A DNA stretch of 64,000 nt from Mesorhizobium sp. M1B.F.Ca.ET.045.04.1.1 (GCF_003952465.1 NZ_CP034448.1:5061001-5125000); one strand, 5' to 3'. Positions 8,698-18,591 are shown, numbered from the stretch's first letter. Translations and numbers: made by a program. Notes: generated by a model from the letters alone, not told the origin.

Positions 8698-8834
8698 GAT
8701 ATTTGTTAGTTACCCTCGGGGCTATCGCGCCAGCATTGTGCAGGGAAACAAAAAATCCTATCAAGGCGCACGGCCGACGGGGGTCGCCGTGATTTGGCTC
8801 ATGCGAACAGGATCGCGCTCCCGCGCAAAAGACT

Positions 8835-9665
8835 ATGACAAAGCAAACCCGTAAGACCCTTCGTCAGGCTGCAATCGCAGTCCCACTTCTCGCGCTCGGC
8901 TTTTACTACATCCCGATCCTGACGACGATCTGGATCGTCTGCGGTCTGATCGACGTGCTGCGCAATGCAAACAAGGACCTGTCGTTATTCCGCGGCTATT
9001 TCCTCGGCAACGGCATCTTTACCTGGCTGCTGTCGCCCTTCAACCTGTTGGTTGACTTGCTTTGCTACCGGAACCCGGGCGTATGGAAGCTGGAGCAGTT
9101 TCCTGCCGACTATCAGCGTGAGGTCAACGAGGTTCTCGACGTCTTTAAGGCTCGCAAGGACGAGATTATCGCCGATATCGACGCCAATTTCGGCACCGGT
9201 CGGCGCGGCATGTACGTCTATCAGTGGTATGGCAAGCACAAGATCGATAACGTCGCGGAATTCAACAAGGACTACAAATACATCAAGACCATCGCGGTCT
9301 CGGTCTTCAGGGGCAAGGAATCGACTTCCTGGCATTTCGGGCCGCTGCGGCTCAGCCTGCGCATCCTCTACAACCTGTTGCCGGTGAAGGCCGAGATTTT
9401 CGTCGAGTGCAACAACGCCAGGAACTACTGGCACGACAATCCGCTCTACATTTTCGACGACACCCTGCTTCACCGTTCGGTCAACGAGTATGACGGGCGC
9501 CGCTACTGCGTGTTCATGGACATCATCCGCCCATCGCCATTCCCCGGCCTCATCGCCGGCCTTCTCGCCGTCGTCTCGGTGAGCGTCGAGCGCATCAATT
9601 CCATGTTCTACAAGAACTGGAAGATGATCGGTTCGTCCAAGGCCAAGAAGGCAGCCGCCAACTGA
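8835..9665 (+). CDS. Aspartyl/asparaginyl beta-hydroxylase-family membrane protein (LpxO-like)
   Basis: The 276-residue product has two hydrophobic segments at about 12-40 and 57-77, then a soluble domain. That domain resembles Fe(II)/2-oxoglutarate hydroxylases of the AspH/LpxO group. It has WHFGP (H167), matching the first iron histidine, then LRLSLRI, then IFDDTLLHRS (H213), the second iron histidine, and R223 in RRYCVFMDIIRP, the 2-oxoglutarate arginine. The LRxH histidine of AspH is replaced by S174. LpxO hydroxylates the secondary acyl chain of lipid A, so lipid A or ornithine-lipid hydroxylation is a reasonable guess. The assignment is by eye from motifs only. Confidence 0.6.
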   Translation: MTKQTRKTLRQAAIAVPLLALGFYYIPILTTIWIVCGLIDVLRNANKDLSLFRGYFLGNGIFTWLLSPFNLLVDLLCYRNPGVWKLEQFPADYQREVNEVLDVFKARKDEIIADIDANFGTGRRGMYVYQWYGKHKIDNVAEFNKDYKYIKTIAVSVFRGKESTSWHFGPLRLSLRILYNLLPVKAEIFVECNNARNYWHDNPLYIFDDTLLHRSVNEYDGRRYCVFMDIIRPSPFPGLIAGLLAVVSVSVERINSMFYKNWKMIGSSKAKKAAAN

Positions 9666-9761
9666 TCACCGGCGGAACCCGAAGGTTGGAGCATCACTCG
9701 ATCTGGCCCGTCTTAAACCAACGTCTTATGGCGGCGGCAGGCCGGGACCGTTAGGACTCCA

Positions 9762-9812
9762 CAGCAATTCTGCGAAAATTCGGAGGGGTTTTCCGTCCGG
9801 AATTGCGCAAAA
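9762..9812. repeat. Palindromic repeat, family B (degenerate copy)
   Basis: GCAATTC near 9764 and GGAATTGC near 9799 flank GGTTTTCCGTCC. This is the same layout as the copies at 15914-15962, 19855-19904 and 38413-38459. It lies upstream of the regulator gene at 9882. Confidence 0.75.
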
Positions 9813-9881
9813 TCAAAGACCTGTGCGGCCAGCCCTATTATCGAAAGCTGAACCGCTGGTGTCGGATATGTTCATGCGAGC

Positions 9882-10895
9882 ATGACGACGGAGCGGAAGG
9901 AGGTTCCGCTCGCCGGGAGGATTAGGTTGATCGGACGGCAATCAGCCGTGCATGCGGATCTGGTCCAGGCCTCGATCGCGAAAAGCGAGGCGGCTCATTC
10001 GGCGCTGGTCGCATCATGGCGGCGCTCCCTGCAATTGCATCACCTTGATCCCGCGGAGCGCAAGGCGCCCAGGCGGTTGACCGAAGGCGAACTGAGAGGG
10101 GCCCGGCAGCGCATGGAGCAAATGATCCGCGCCGCCGAAGGGAGCCTCAACCGGCTTTACCTCGCCGTCGGCGGTGTCGGCTGCTGCGTGATGCTGGCCG
10201 ACCGCGACGGCATTCCCCTCGAGCGCAGGGGCGCCGTTGCCGATGACGAGACCTTCGACGAATGGGGCCTGTGGACCGGCACGGTCTGGAGCGAGGAGAG
10301 CGAGGGCACCAACGGGATCGGTACCTGCATTGCCGACCAGCGGGCTCTCACCATTCATCGCGACCAACACTTCTTTTCCCGCAACACGCTGCTCAGTTGC
10401 ACGACGGCGCCGGTCTATGATCACGAATGCAATCTGGCGGCGGCACTCGACGTGTCGTCTTGCCGGGCGGATCTGACGGAGGGTTTCGTCCAACTCATCG
10501 CTGTCGCCGTGGGCGATGCCGCGCGTCGCATCGAGGCCGAGAATTTCCGCATGGTTTTTTCAGGCGCCCGCATTCTGTTGGCCCCGGCCGCCGAGCGCAC
10601 CGCCGGCGCGCTCATTGCGGTCGACGCGGACGATCTGGTGATCGGCGCGACGCGCAGCGCGCGCCTGGCGTTCGGCATAACGCGCGAAGTCCTGGCCAAG
10701 GGGCTGCTGGCAGCCGATATCCTCGGCGACACGCCAGGCGCCAGGGAAGACTTCGACGATGCCGAGCGCGGCGTGCTGCAGCGGGCGTTGGCGCGCGCCG
10801 GCGGCAACGTCTCGACGGCGGCGCAAAGCCTCGGCATTTCGCGCGCGACGCTGCATCGCAAGCTCGCCCGCTTCGCCATCCGCCGCCCGCATTGA
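9882..10895 (+). CDS. AcoR-like GAF/Fis-type regulator without the AAA+ domain
   Basis: The 337-residue product resembles the sensor and DNA-binding ends of AcoR-family activators. It has an N-terminal segment with ALVASWRRSLQLHHLDP, then a GAF domain at about 85-215 with the signature EGTNGIGTCIADQRALTIHRDQHFF. A Fis-type helix-turn-helix lies at about 295-335 (GGNVSTAAQSLGISRATLHRKL). No Walker A, GAFTGA or other sigma-54 interaction module lies between them, so it cannot act as a classical enhancer-binding protein. It is followed by a perfect palindrome and an aldehyde dehydrogenase gene on the same strand, so it probably controls that gene in response to an aldehyde or alcohol. Confidence 0.85.
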   Translation: MTTERKEVPLAGRIRLIGRQSAVHADLVQASIAKSEAAHSALVASWRRSLQLHHLDPAERKAPRRLTEGELRGARQRMEQMIRAAEGSLNRLYLAVGGVGCCVMLADRDGIPLERRGAVADDETFDEWGLWTGTVWSEESEGTNGIGTCIADQRALTIHRDQHFFSRNTLLSCTTAPVYDHECNLAAALDVSSCRADLTEGFVQLIAVAVGDAARRIEAENFRMVFSGARILLAPAAERTAGALIAVDADDLVIGATRSARLAFGITREVLAKGLLAADILGDTPGAREDFDDAERGVLQRALARAGGNVSTAAQSLGISRATLHRKLARFAIRRPH

Positions 10896-10910
10896 TTTCA
10901 TGATGTGGCC

Positions 10911-10928
10911 TGTCGCAGTTCTGCGACA
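10911..10928. promoter_or_regulatory. Palindromic operator candidate upstream of aldehyde dehydrogenase
   Basis: TGTCGCAG-TT-CTGCGACA is a perfect 8-bp inverted repeat with a 2-bp spacer. It lies 15 bp after the regulator stop and about 107 bp before the aldehyde dehydrogenase start. The spacing and symmetry suit a dimeric Fis-type DNA-binding protein such as the adjacent regulator. Confidence 0.6.
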
Positions 10929-11034
10929 CTCGGCGGCCGCGATCGTCTCGCTCCGGGCTGACAAGCCGAAGCTTATCCGCGACCCTTTCTCCTGACGCGC
11001 CGCATCTCGCGGCGTGCTTCTTTGGGAGGAAGTT

Positions 11035-12550
<1,516 letters not shown>

Positions 12551-12552
<2 letters not shown>

Positions 12553-12615
12553 TCCTCCTGGGGCGCGTAGGGGAGGGTACGGCAAGCCGTACCCTCCTGT
12601 CATGACAGGAGGATC
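12551..12615 (+). promoter_or_regulatory. Structured RNA region sequestering the DUF779 ribosome-binding site
   Basis: Three pairings are possible. GATCCTCCTG (12551-12560) is perfectly complementary to CAGGAGGATC (12606-12615), which contains the DUF779 ribosome-binding site. Inside this lies a perfect 12-bp hairpin (12572-12583 / 12586-12597, loop AA). Alternatively, CCTCCTGTCA (12593-12602) pairs with TGACAGGAGG (12603-12612) as a palindrome that also covers the site and breaks the hairpin. The aldehyde dehydrogenase stop codon lies at the left edge, so terminating ribosomes could open the outer stem. Confidence 0.65.
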
Positions 12616-12617
12616 GC

Positions 12618-12983
12618 ATGGACAAGGACTCGTTGGGCAAAGTGTCGGCCACGCCCGAGGCCGAAGTGTTGCTCGCCGAGATCATCGCCGATCACGGGCC
12701 GGTGCTGTTCCACCAGTCCGGCGGTTGCTGCGACGGGTCCTCGCCGATGTGCTACCCGCGCGGCGAGTTCATGATCGGCGACAATGATGTGAGGTTGGGC
12801 GAGATCGGCGACACACCGGTCTATATCAGCGCCTCGCAATTCGAGGCGTGGAAGCACACCGACCTCATCATCGACGTCGTGCCGGGCAGGGGCGGCATGT
12901 TCTCGCTCGACAATGGCCGCGAGAAGCGGTTTCTGACGCGCTCGACGGTCTGTGCCGTGTCAGCGCCATCTTCGAAGAATTGA
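12618..12983 (+). CDS. DUF779 domain-containing protein
   Basis: The 121-residue soluble protein contains the DUF779 signature FHQSGGCCDGSSPMCYPRGEF near residues 31-51, with cysteines 37, 38 and 45, and later DVVPGRGGMFSLDNGREKRFLTRS. Genes of this family are regularly found next to aldehyde dehydrogenases of the AldB/ExaC type. The clustered cysteines suggest metal binding or thiol chemistry, but no activity can be read from the sequence. The AGGAGG site before the ATG lies in a region that can be fully base-paired. Confidence 0.9.
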   Translation: MDKDSLGKVSATPEAEVLLAEIIADHGPVLFHQSGGCCDGSSPMCYPRGEFMIGDNDVRLGEIGDTPVYISASQFEAWKHTDLIIDVVPGRGGMFSLDNGREKRFLTRSTVCAVSAPSSKN

Positions 12984-13008
12984 CTGGACGGGAGAAACCT
13001 ACCGATCC

Positions 13009-13038
13009 GCGACGATTGGGGTAATCGTCGCGCTTTGT
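13009..13038 (+). terminator. Hairpin terminator after the DUF779 gene
   Basis: A perfect 10-bp stem CGCGACGATT / AATCGTCGCG with a short GGGGT loop is followed by CTTTGTT. It lies 26 nt after the DUF779 stop and probably ends the aldehyde dehydrogenase unit. Confidence 0.65.
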
Positions 13039-13067
13039 TGGGTCTGTGGCTCGCAACCCGCCTGCCT

Positions 13068-13168
13068 TAAGCACGTCGCGCTGAGCTATTCAGGCGACGT
13101 GCTTTAAGTCTTTGTTTTGAGCATGTCGTTCTCCCAAAACCGCTCCGCACTTTTGGGCGACCTGCTTT
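13068..13168. repeat. Two adjacent palindromic repeats upstream of rluC
   Basis: The first hairpin (13068-13109) has arms TTAAGCACGTCGC and GCGACGTGCTTTAA, with an inner CTGA/TCAG pair. The second (13119-13168) starts GAGCATGTCG and ends GGCGACCTGC, with CCAAAAC and CTTTTGG in its arms. It is a distant relative of the element at 51712-51753. Both lie in the gap between DUF779 and rluC. Confidence 0.75.
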
Positions 13169-13206
13169 AGTGCTATGGCGCCGCTTTCAAACGGAAAAGC
13201 GTATCC

Positions 13207-14193
13207 ATGGCAGGTGTTGAACAAATCACGGTGGAAGCCGGCGAGGCGGGCATGCGGCTCGACCGCTGGTTCAAGGTCCACTATCCGGGCCTTGGCTTTG
13301 GCCACCTGCAGAAGCTCTTGCGCTCCGGCCAGGTCCGCATCGATGGCGGCCGGGTGAAGGCAGACACGCGGGTCGAGCCCGGCCAGACCGTCCGCATCCC
13401 GCCGCTCGACGTCGACAAGAAGGGCGATGCCCCGCTCACCGGCCACTCGATCCGCAACCAGGGCGATGCCGATGTGCTGGCCAAGATGCTGCTGCACGAG
13501 GATCCAAAAGTCTTCGTCTTCAACAAGCCGGCCGGCTTGGCCGTGCAGGGCGGCTCCGGCGTCACGCGCAATGTCGACGACATGCTGGAGGCCTGGCGCA
13601 ACCAGAAAGGCGAGAAGCCGCGCCTCGTCCACCGCCTCGATCGCGACACCTCCGGCGTGCTGGTCGTTGCCCGCACCCGCCTTGCGGCGATGAAGCTGTC
13701 GGAAGCGTTCAGGGCCCGCGAGACCAAGAAGACCTATTGGGCCTTGGTCAAGGGCGTGCCGCCGAAGCGCGAGGACAAGATCTCGACCTGGCTGGTCAAG
13801 GAGGCGACGCCGGACGGCGACCGCGTCCGCATCGCCAAGCATGGCGAGAAGGGCGCCGACCATGCCGTGTCCTACTACCGCATCGTCGAGCAGGCGGCGC
13901 AGTCGCTGTCCTGGCTGGAGATGGAGCCTTATACCGGCCGCACTCATCAGCTTCGCGTCCATGCCGCCCATATCGGCTGCCCGATCATCGGCGACCCCAA
14001 ATATTTCGAGGCCGATACCAATTGGGAATTTCCGGGCGGTATCCAGAACCGTCTGCATCTTCATGCGCGCCGCATCGTCATCCCCCATCCCGACCAGGGC
14101 GTCATCGATGTCACAGCGCCGATGCCGCCGCATATGCGCCAGAGCTGGAACCTGCTCGGCTTCGACGAGCAGAGCGCGGAGGACTTCAATTGA
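13207..14193 (+). CDS. RluC/RluD-family 23S rRNA pseudouridine synthase
   Basis: The enzyme isomerises specific uridines of 23S rRNA. The 328-residue product has an N-terminal S4 RNA-binding domain (MRLDRWFKVHYPGLGFGHLQKLLRSGQVRIDGGRV, about 15-50). The catalytic domain carries the motif HRLDRDTSG (catalytic D145) and a C-terminal GRTHQLRVHAAHIGCPIIGDPKY. An S4 domain at this position fits the RluC or RluD group; the exact target uridines cannot be assigned. The stop overlaps the TTG start of the next gene. Confidence 0.93.
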   Translation: MAGVEQITVEAGEAGMRLDRWFKVHYPGLGFGHLQKLLRSGQVRIDGGRVKADTRVEPGQTVRIPPLDVDKKGDAPLTGHSIRNQGDADVLAKMLLHEDPKVFVFNKPAGLAVQGGSGVTRNVDDMLEAWRNQKGEKPRLVHRLDRDTSGVLVVARTRLAAMKLSEAFRARETKKTYWALVKGVPPKREDKISTWLVKEATPDGDRVRIAKHGEKGADHAVSYYRIVEQAAQSLSWLEMEPYTGRTHQLRVHAAHIGCPIIGDPKYFEADTNWEFPGGIQNRLHLHARRIVIPHPDQGVIDVTAPMPPHMRQSWNLLGFDEQSAEDFN

Positions 14194-15110
14194 GTGGCGC
14201 CACCGATATGCTGGACCGCCGCGATACGGTCGACATGACGGCAGCCGCCATGATGGTCGGGCTGACGCTGTCCTGGGGGCTGAACTATGTCGCCGCCAAG
14301 GTCTCCTATGCTGGCTACGACCCGGTGTTCGTGTCGATCGCGCGCTCGATCCTCGGCGGTCTCTGCGTTCTCGGCTGGTGCCGGCTGCGCGGCATCAAGC
14401 TGTTCGAAGCGGACGGGACACTGATCGTCGGCGCTGCCGTCGGGGTGCTCTTCGGTGTCGAGTTCCTGTTCCTCTATATCGGGCTGGAGTACACGACCGT
14501 TGCCCGCAACACGCTCTTGGTCAACACCATGCCTTTCTGGGTGCTGGTCGGCGGCCACTTCCTGCTCGGCGAGCGCATCAATGCGCGCAAGCTTGGCGGT
14601 CTCGTGCTGGCCTTTTGCGGCCTGCTGGCCGTGTTCTCCGACGGCATCGTCGCCGGCAAGGACGCGACGCTGACGGGTGATCTGCTCAGCCTCGTCTCTG
14701 GCATCCTCTGGGCGTTGACCAGCATCGTCATCAAGCGGTCGAAGCTGGTCGGGACCAGCGCCGAGAAGCTCTTGCTTTATCAATTGGCGGGCGCCGCCAT
14801 CGTCGGTGCCCTGGTGATGCCGTTCGCCGGACCGCCGATCCGCGCGTTCGCTGCATTGCCGACACTGGCTTTGATGTTCCAGTCTTTCTATATCGTCGCC
14901 TTCACCTATGTGTTGTGGTTCTGGTTGCTGACGCGCTATCCGGCAGCAGGCTTGTCGAGCTTCGCTTTCCTGTCACCGGTGTTCGGCGTTCTGTGTGGCG
15001 CGGTGCTGTTGGGCGAGCCGCTGACGATCAGGATTTTCCTGGCGCTGGCGCTGATCGCCGCCGGGCTGATCATCGTCAATCGCCCGGCGCGCAGGCAGCC
15101 CACAGTGTAA
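14190..15110 (+). CDS. EamA/DMT-family membrane transporter
   Basis: The 306-residue product has about ten hydrophobic segments in two EamA repeats, the usual drug/metabolite exporter layout. TTG at 14190 is the likely start: GGAGGA lies 6 nt upstream and the start overlaps the rluC stop. An ATG at 14208 is the alternative. The first repeat opens with GLTLSWGLNYVAAKVSYAGYDPVF, and the second ends with FAFLSPVFGVLCGAVLLGEPLT, a typical EamA motif. The substrate is unknown. ATP12 follows 10 nt later, so the three genes are probably co-transcribed. Confidence 0.88.
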   Translation: MSGATDMLDRRDTVDMTAAAMMVGLTLSWGLNYVAAKVSYAGYDPVFVSIARSILGGLCVLGWCRLRGIKLFEADGTLIVGAAVGVLFGVEFLFLYIGLEYTTVARNTLLVNTMPFWVLVGGHFLLGERINARKLGGLVLAFCGLLAVFSDGIVAGKDATLTGDLLSLVSGILWALTSIVIKRSKLVGTSAEKLLLYQLAGAAIVGALVMPFAGPPIRAFAALPTLALMFQSFYIVAFTYVLWFWLLTRYPAAGLSSFAFLSPVFGVLCGAVLLGEPLTIRIFLALALIAAGLIIVNRPARRQPTV

Positions 15111-15120
15111 GGAGTTCGAC

Positions 15121-15912
15121 ATGCGCGACATCCTCGAAGACCTCGAAGCGGGAAAACTGCTCTCCGATCCCGATCCGGTGCGCCGCGCCCAGATCCAGAT
15201 GAAGACGCCGCTGCCGAAGCGCTTCTACAAGGCGGTTTCGGTCGTGCCGGTCGAAGGTGGGTTTGCCGTCCATCTCGACGGCAGGCCGGTCCGCACGCCG
15301 GGAAAGGCGCTGCTGGCGCTGCCGACGGAAAGAGCCGCAACGCTGGTGGCGGACGAATTCTCCGCGCAGAGCGAGGTCATCGATCCGGTCACCATGCCGG
15401 TCATGCGGCTTGCCAACACCGCCATCGACGGCGTCGCCAGCGACCCGCAAGCGGTGCTGGAGGATGTCCTGCGCTTCGCTTCGTCGGACCTGCTCTGCTA
15501 CCGCGCCGATGGCCCGCAAGGACTGGTCGATCGGCAAAACAAGCTCTGGGACCCGGTCCTCGATTGGGCGAGGAGCCGCCTTGGCGCGCGCTTCAATCTT
15601 GCCGAAGGCGTCATCCATGTCGAGCAGCCGCGCGAGACGATCGCCGTGCTTGGCGCCCATCTTGCCCAGCGCAGCGAGCCGCTGCGTCTGGCGGCGATCC
15701 ATGTCATGACCTCGCTCACTGGATCGGCGCTGCTGGCTTTAGCCGTCGATTTCGGTGAGATCGACGGCGAGGAAGCATGGGCGGCCGGCCATGTCGACGA
15801 GGACTGGCAGATCGAGCATTGGGGCCAGGATGCCGAGGCCGTCGCGCGCCGCTCTGCCCGCGAACGCGACATGGTGGCGGCGGTCGACCTGCTCGAGGCG
15901 CTGAAAGCGTAG
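15121..15912 (+). CDS. ATP12-family F1F0 ATP synthase assembly chaperone
   Basis: The 263-residue protein matches the ATP12 family, with KRFYKAVSVVPVEGGFAVHLDGRPVRTPGKALLALPTE, then FASSDLLCYRADGP and DWARSRLGA. The C-terminal segment is IEHWGQDAEAVARRSARERDM. In mitochondria ATP12 helps assemble the alpha subunit of F1, and alphaproteobacteria carry the homologue. It follows rluC and the EamA gene and precedes a family B repeat, which probably marks the end of this unit. Confidence 0.92.
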   Translation: MRDILEDLEAGKLLSDPDPVRRAQIQMKTPLPKRFYKAVSVVPVEGGFAVHLDGRPVRTPGKALLALPTERAATLVADEFSAQSEVIDPVTMPVMRLANTAIDGVASDPQAVLEDVLRFASSDLLCYRADGPQGLVDRQNKLWDPVLDWARSRLGARFNLAEGVIHVEQPRETIAVLGAHLAQRSEPLRLAAIHVMTSLTGSALLALAVDFGEIDGEEAWAAGHVDEDWQIEHWGQDAEAVARRSARERDMVAAVDLLEALKA

Positions 15913-15913
15913 A

Positions 15914-15962
15914 AGCAATTCCAGGAAAAGTGTGCAGCGGTTTTCCGTCTGGAATTGCGTAA
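15914..15962. repeat. Palindromic repeat, family B
   Basis: GCAATTCC (15915-15922) and GGAATTGC (15951-15958) form the arms, and GGAAAAGTGTG and CGGTTTTCC form the inner pair. The copy starts 2 bp after the ATP12 stop. The rest of the gap to 16199 shows no clear feature. Confidence 0.85.
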
Positions 15963-16199
15963 AGCAAAACCTGGACTGGATCAGCGATCCACCGGAGCTG
16001 AGCCACTCCAAGCGCTCTGCTCCGCTTTCGCGCTGCACCTAATACGAAAGTCATAATCCCATCGTCGCGGTGCCTTTCGCCTGCGCTTTCTGCCATTTTT
16101 TCCTTCGTTGGTTGCGTTTTTCGAGTCCGCGTTCGCAGGAATTGCGGACGGTGGCGCGCAGCCATCGAGGACAGACGGGATCCACGGGAGGATATATCA

Positions 16200-18089
16200 A
16201 TGGTAATGGCTTCGACCGCCGGCAGAACAAGCCGCGGCATGACGCGGGAGGAAAAGAAGGTCATCTTCGCCTCTTCGCTCGGCACCGTTTTCGAATGGTA
16301 CGATTTCTATCTCTACGGTTCGCTGGCCGCTTTCATCGGCGCGACCTTCTTCAGCCCGACCATCCCCGAGGCGACGCGCAACATCTTCGCGCTGCTGGCC
16401 TTTGCCGCCGGCTTCCTCGTCCGCCCGTTCGGCGCGCTGGTGTTTGGCCGCATCGGCGACCTTGTCGGCCGCAAATACACCTTTCTCGTCACCATGACGA
16501 TCATGGGTCTGTCGACCTTCCTGGTCGGCCTGCTGCCCGGCTACGCGAGCTTGGGCATCGCGGCACCCGTGATCCTGATCGGGCTGCGCATGCTGCAGGG
16601 CCTGGCGCTCGGCGGCGAATATGGCGGTGCGGCGACCTATGTCGCCGAGCACGCGCCCGACGATCGCCGCGGCTACTACACCTCCTGGATACAGACCACG
16701 GCGACGCTCGGCCTGTTCCTGTCGCTGATCGTCATCCTGCTCGTCCAGAGTTCGCTCAGCAAAGAAACCTACGCCGACTGGGGCTGGCGCATTCCCTTCA
16801 TCGTCTCTTTCCTGCTGCTTGCCATCTCGATCTGGATCCGGCTGTCGCTCTCGGAGTCGCCGACCTTCCAGCGCATGAAGGACGAGGGCAAGGGCTCCAA
16901 GGCGCCGTTGTCCGAAGCTTTCGGGCAGTGGAAGAACGCCAAGATCGCGCTGCTCGCGCTGCTCGGCCTCACCGCCGGCCAGGCCGTCATCTGGTACAAT
17001 GGCCAATTCTATGCGTTGTTCTTCCTGCAGAATGTGCTGAAGGTCGACGCGTGGTCGGTCAACGTCATGATCGCGATCGCGCTGGCTGTCGGCTCGATCT
17101 TCTTTGTCGTGTTCGGTTGGCTGTCCGACAAGATCGGCCGCAAGCCGATCATCATGGCCGGCCTGGCGCTCGGCATCGTCTGCACCTTCCCGCTGTTCAA
17201 GGCGCTGACCTGGGCTGCCAACCCGGCCTTGGCCACCGCTCAGCAGAACACGCGTGCGACGGTGACGGCAGCGCCCGGCGACTGCCGGTTCCAGTTCAAC
17301 CCGGTCGGCACGGCGAAGTTCACGACATCCTGCGATATCGCGACCTCGTTTCTGACCAAGAACTCGGTGCCTTACGACGTCGTATCGACGGCAGCACCTG
17401 GCGCCGCAGCCACGGTCAAGATCGGCAACGAGACGGTGCCGTCCTACGACGCCGTCGCCGCAGGGGATCAGGCCAAGGCCAAGGAGGCCGCCTTCCAGAA
17501 GGCGGTGAACATGTCGCTGCAGGACGGCGGCTATCCGCTGAAGCGCGGCGCGATCAAGGTGCCGGATCAGAAGCTCGACGCCTTCGTCGCGGCCAATCCG
17601 GAGTTGAAGCTCGATGCGGCTGCGATCCGCGGCGGCGAGAAGGCAGCGGTTCCGACCGAGCAGGCGGTCAAGGACAAACTGCTCACCACCGAGGAAGCCG
17701 CGGGCGCACCCGAGATCGCCGTCTACAACATCCCCGGCGGCGGTCCCTTCGCCATGGTGGCCGATCCGGCGGCCATTAACTGGCCGGTGACCATCGGCAT
17801 CCTGTTCATCCTGGTGGTGTTCGTGACCATGGTCTACGGACCGATCGCCGCGATCCTGGTCGAGATGTTCCCGACCCGCATCCGCTACACCGGCATGTCG
17901 CTGCCCTACCATATCGGCAATGGCTGGTTCGGCGGCCTGCTGCCGGCGACGGTGTTCGCGCTGAGCGCCTATAAGGGCGACATCTATTACGGTCTCTGGT
18001 ATCCGGTGCTGATCTCCGCGATGTCGCTGATCATCGGCATGATCTTTGTCAGGGACACGCTCGGCACCGACCTGCACGCCAAGCAATAG
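16200..18089 (+). CDS. MFS transporter, metabolite:H+ symporter (MHS) type, with large periplasmic insert
   Basis: The protein imports organic acids or related metabolites with protons, judging by its family. The 629-residue product begins with the MHS-like FASSLGTVFEWYDFYLYGSLAA. It has RPFGALVFGRIGDLVGRK between TM2 and TM3 and GGEYGGAATYVAEH near 138-150. Residues 340-527 are a hydrophilic insert between TM9 (about 315-335) and TM10 (about 528-548), a loop expected on the periplasmic side. It contains two cysteines (362 and 378) that could form a disulfide. Members without the insert are about 430-450 residues. The gene stands alone and ends in a strong terminator. Confidence 0.88.
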   Translation: MVMASTAGRTSRGMTREEKKVIFASSLGTVFEWYDFYLYGSLAAFIGATFFSPTIPEATRNIFALLAFAAGFLVRPFGALVFGRIGDLVGRKYTFLVTMTIMGLSTFLVGLLPGYASLGIAAPVILIGLRMLQGLALGGEYGGAATYVAEHAPDDRRGYYTSWIQTTATLGLFLSLIVILLVQSSLSKETYADWGWRIPFIVSFLLLAISIWIRLSLSESPTFQRMKDEGKGSKAPLSEAFGQWKNAKIALLALLGLTAGQAVIWYNGQFYALFFLQNVLKVDAWSVNVMIAIALAVGSIFFVVFGWLSDKIGRKPIIMAGLALGIVCTFPLFKALTWAANPALATAQQNTRATVTAAPGDCRFQFNPVGTAKFTTSCDIATSFLTKNSVPYDVVSTAAPGAAATVKIGNETVPSYDAVAAGDQAKAKEAAFQKAVNMSLQDGGYPLKRGAIKVPDQKLDAFVAANPELKLDAAAIRGGEKAAVPTEQAVKDKLLTTEEAAGAPEIAVYNIPGGGPFAMVADPAAINWPVTIGILFILVVFVTMVYGPIAAILVEMFPTRIRYTGMSLPYHIGNGWFGGLLPATVFALSAYKGDIYYGLWYPVLISAMSLIIGMIFVRDTLGTDLHAKQ

Positions 18090-18110
18090 GCGATCGATCC
18101 TCTGCAAAGG

Positions 18111-18143
18111 AAAAGCCCGGCGCGAGCTCGCGCCGGGCTTTTT
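18111..18143. terminator. Bidirectional terminator between the MHS transporter and the DUF2735 gene
   Basis: The stem GCCCGGCGCGAG / CTCGCGCCGGGC has no real spacer and is flanked by AAAA on the left and TTTTT on the right. It can serve the transporter on the plus strand and the convergent DUF2735 gene on the minus strand. Confidence 0.9.
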
Positions 18144-18169
18144 CATGCGAAAAGCGTTGCAGGAGGAAG

Positions 18170-18361
18170 TCAGCTCTTGCGCTGGTTCTCTTCCTCGATC
18201 GCCGCCTCATGGTACCAGCCGTCGAAATCGGCGTGCGTATTGCGCAGCGAGGCAAGCTCTGCCGCGAATTTGGCCTTTGCGCCTAAATTTGAGGCAGTCG
18301 CCCGGCCTGCAAGCGGGAACATCAGAATCTTTGCCGACGGACGGGACGTGGTGACTTCCAT
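18170..18361 (-). CDS. Small DUF2735-type protein divergent from glnII
   Basis: The 63-residue protein begins MEVTTSRPSAKILMFPLAGRA, the pattern I associate with DUF2735, and ends with a charged helix (HADFDGWYHEAAIEEENQRKS). I chose the ATG at 18361 because AGGAGG lies 6 nt upstream; an upstream in-frame start at 18430 has no such site. In rhizobia this small protein is often found beside glnII. The function is unknown; the position suggests a link to nitrogen control. The 309-bp gap to glnII is shared by the two divergent genes. Confidence 0.7.
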   Translation of the reverse strand: MEVTTSRPSAKILMFPLAGRATASNLGAKAKFAAELASLRNTHADFDGWYHEAAIEEENQRKS

Positions 18362-18507
18362 TGGCGGCCTCCTTTCTTTTTCAGGAGCTTGTCGATTCAA
18401 TCTTTCCCCAAGATAGGTTCTGCGATTCATTTAGGCAATATGCTCACAAAAAGATCAGTATTTGCCCATTATTTATGCATATCTCACGCCTGGACGATTA
18501 CCGCGCA

Positions 18508-18527
18508 TTGCTGAGGCGGCTCAGCAA
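18508..18527. promoter_or_regulatory. Inverted repeat upstream of the glnII promoter
   Basis: TTGCTGAG-GCGG-CTCAGCAA is a perfect 8-bp inverted repeat. It is centred about 60 bp upstream of the -24 element of the glnII promoter, where an enhancer-type activator could bind. It does not match the usual NtrC site well, so its role is open. Confidence 0.45.
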
Positions 18528-18575
18528 ATTCAGCGCTTTGCGACGACCATTTTGCCGCACCCGGCGCGGGGAGAG

Positions 18576-18591
18576 TGGCACACGAATTGCA
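18576..18591 (+). promoter_or_regulatory. Sigma-54 (-24/-12) promoter of glnII
   Basis: TGGCAC (18576-18581), five bases, then TTGCA (18587-18591) matches the sigma-54 consensus, with the -24 GG and -12 GC correctly spaced. It lies about 80 bp before the glnII start. In rhizobia glnII is known to depend on NtrC and sigma-54, in agreement with this site. Confidence 0.9.

Noticed and set aside
9666..9881. A sigma-54 promoter upstream of the aldehyde regulator or dehydrogenase
   Set aside because: No TGGCAC-N5-TTGC arrangement occurs in 9666-9881 or 10896-11034.
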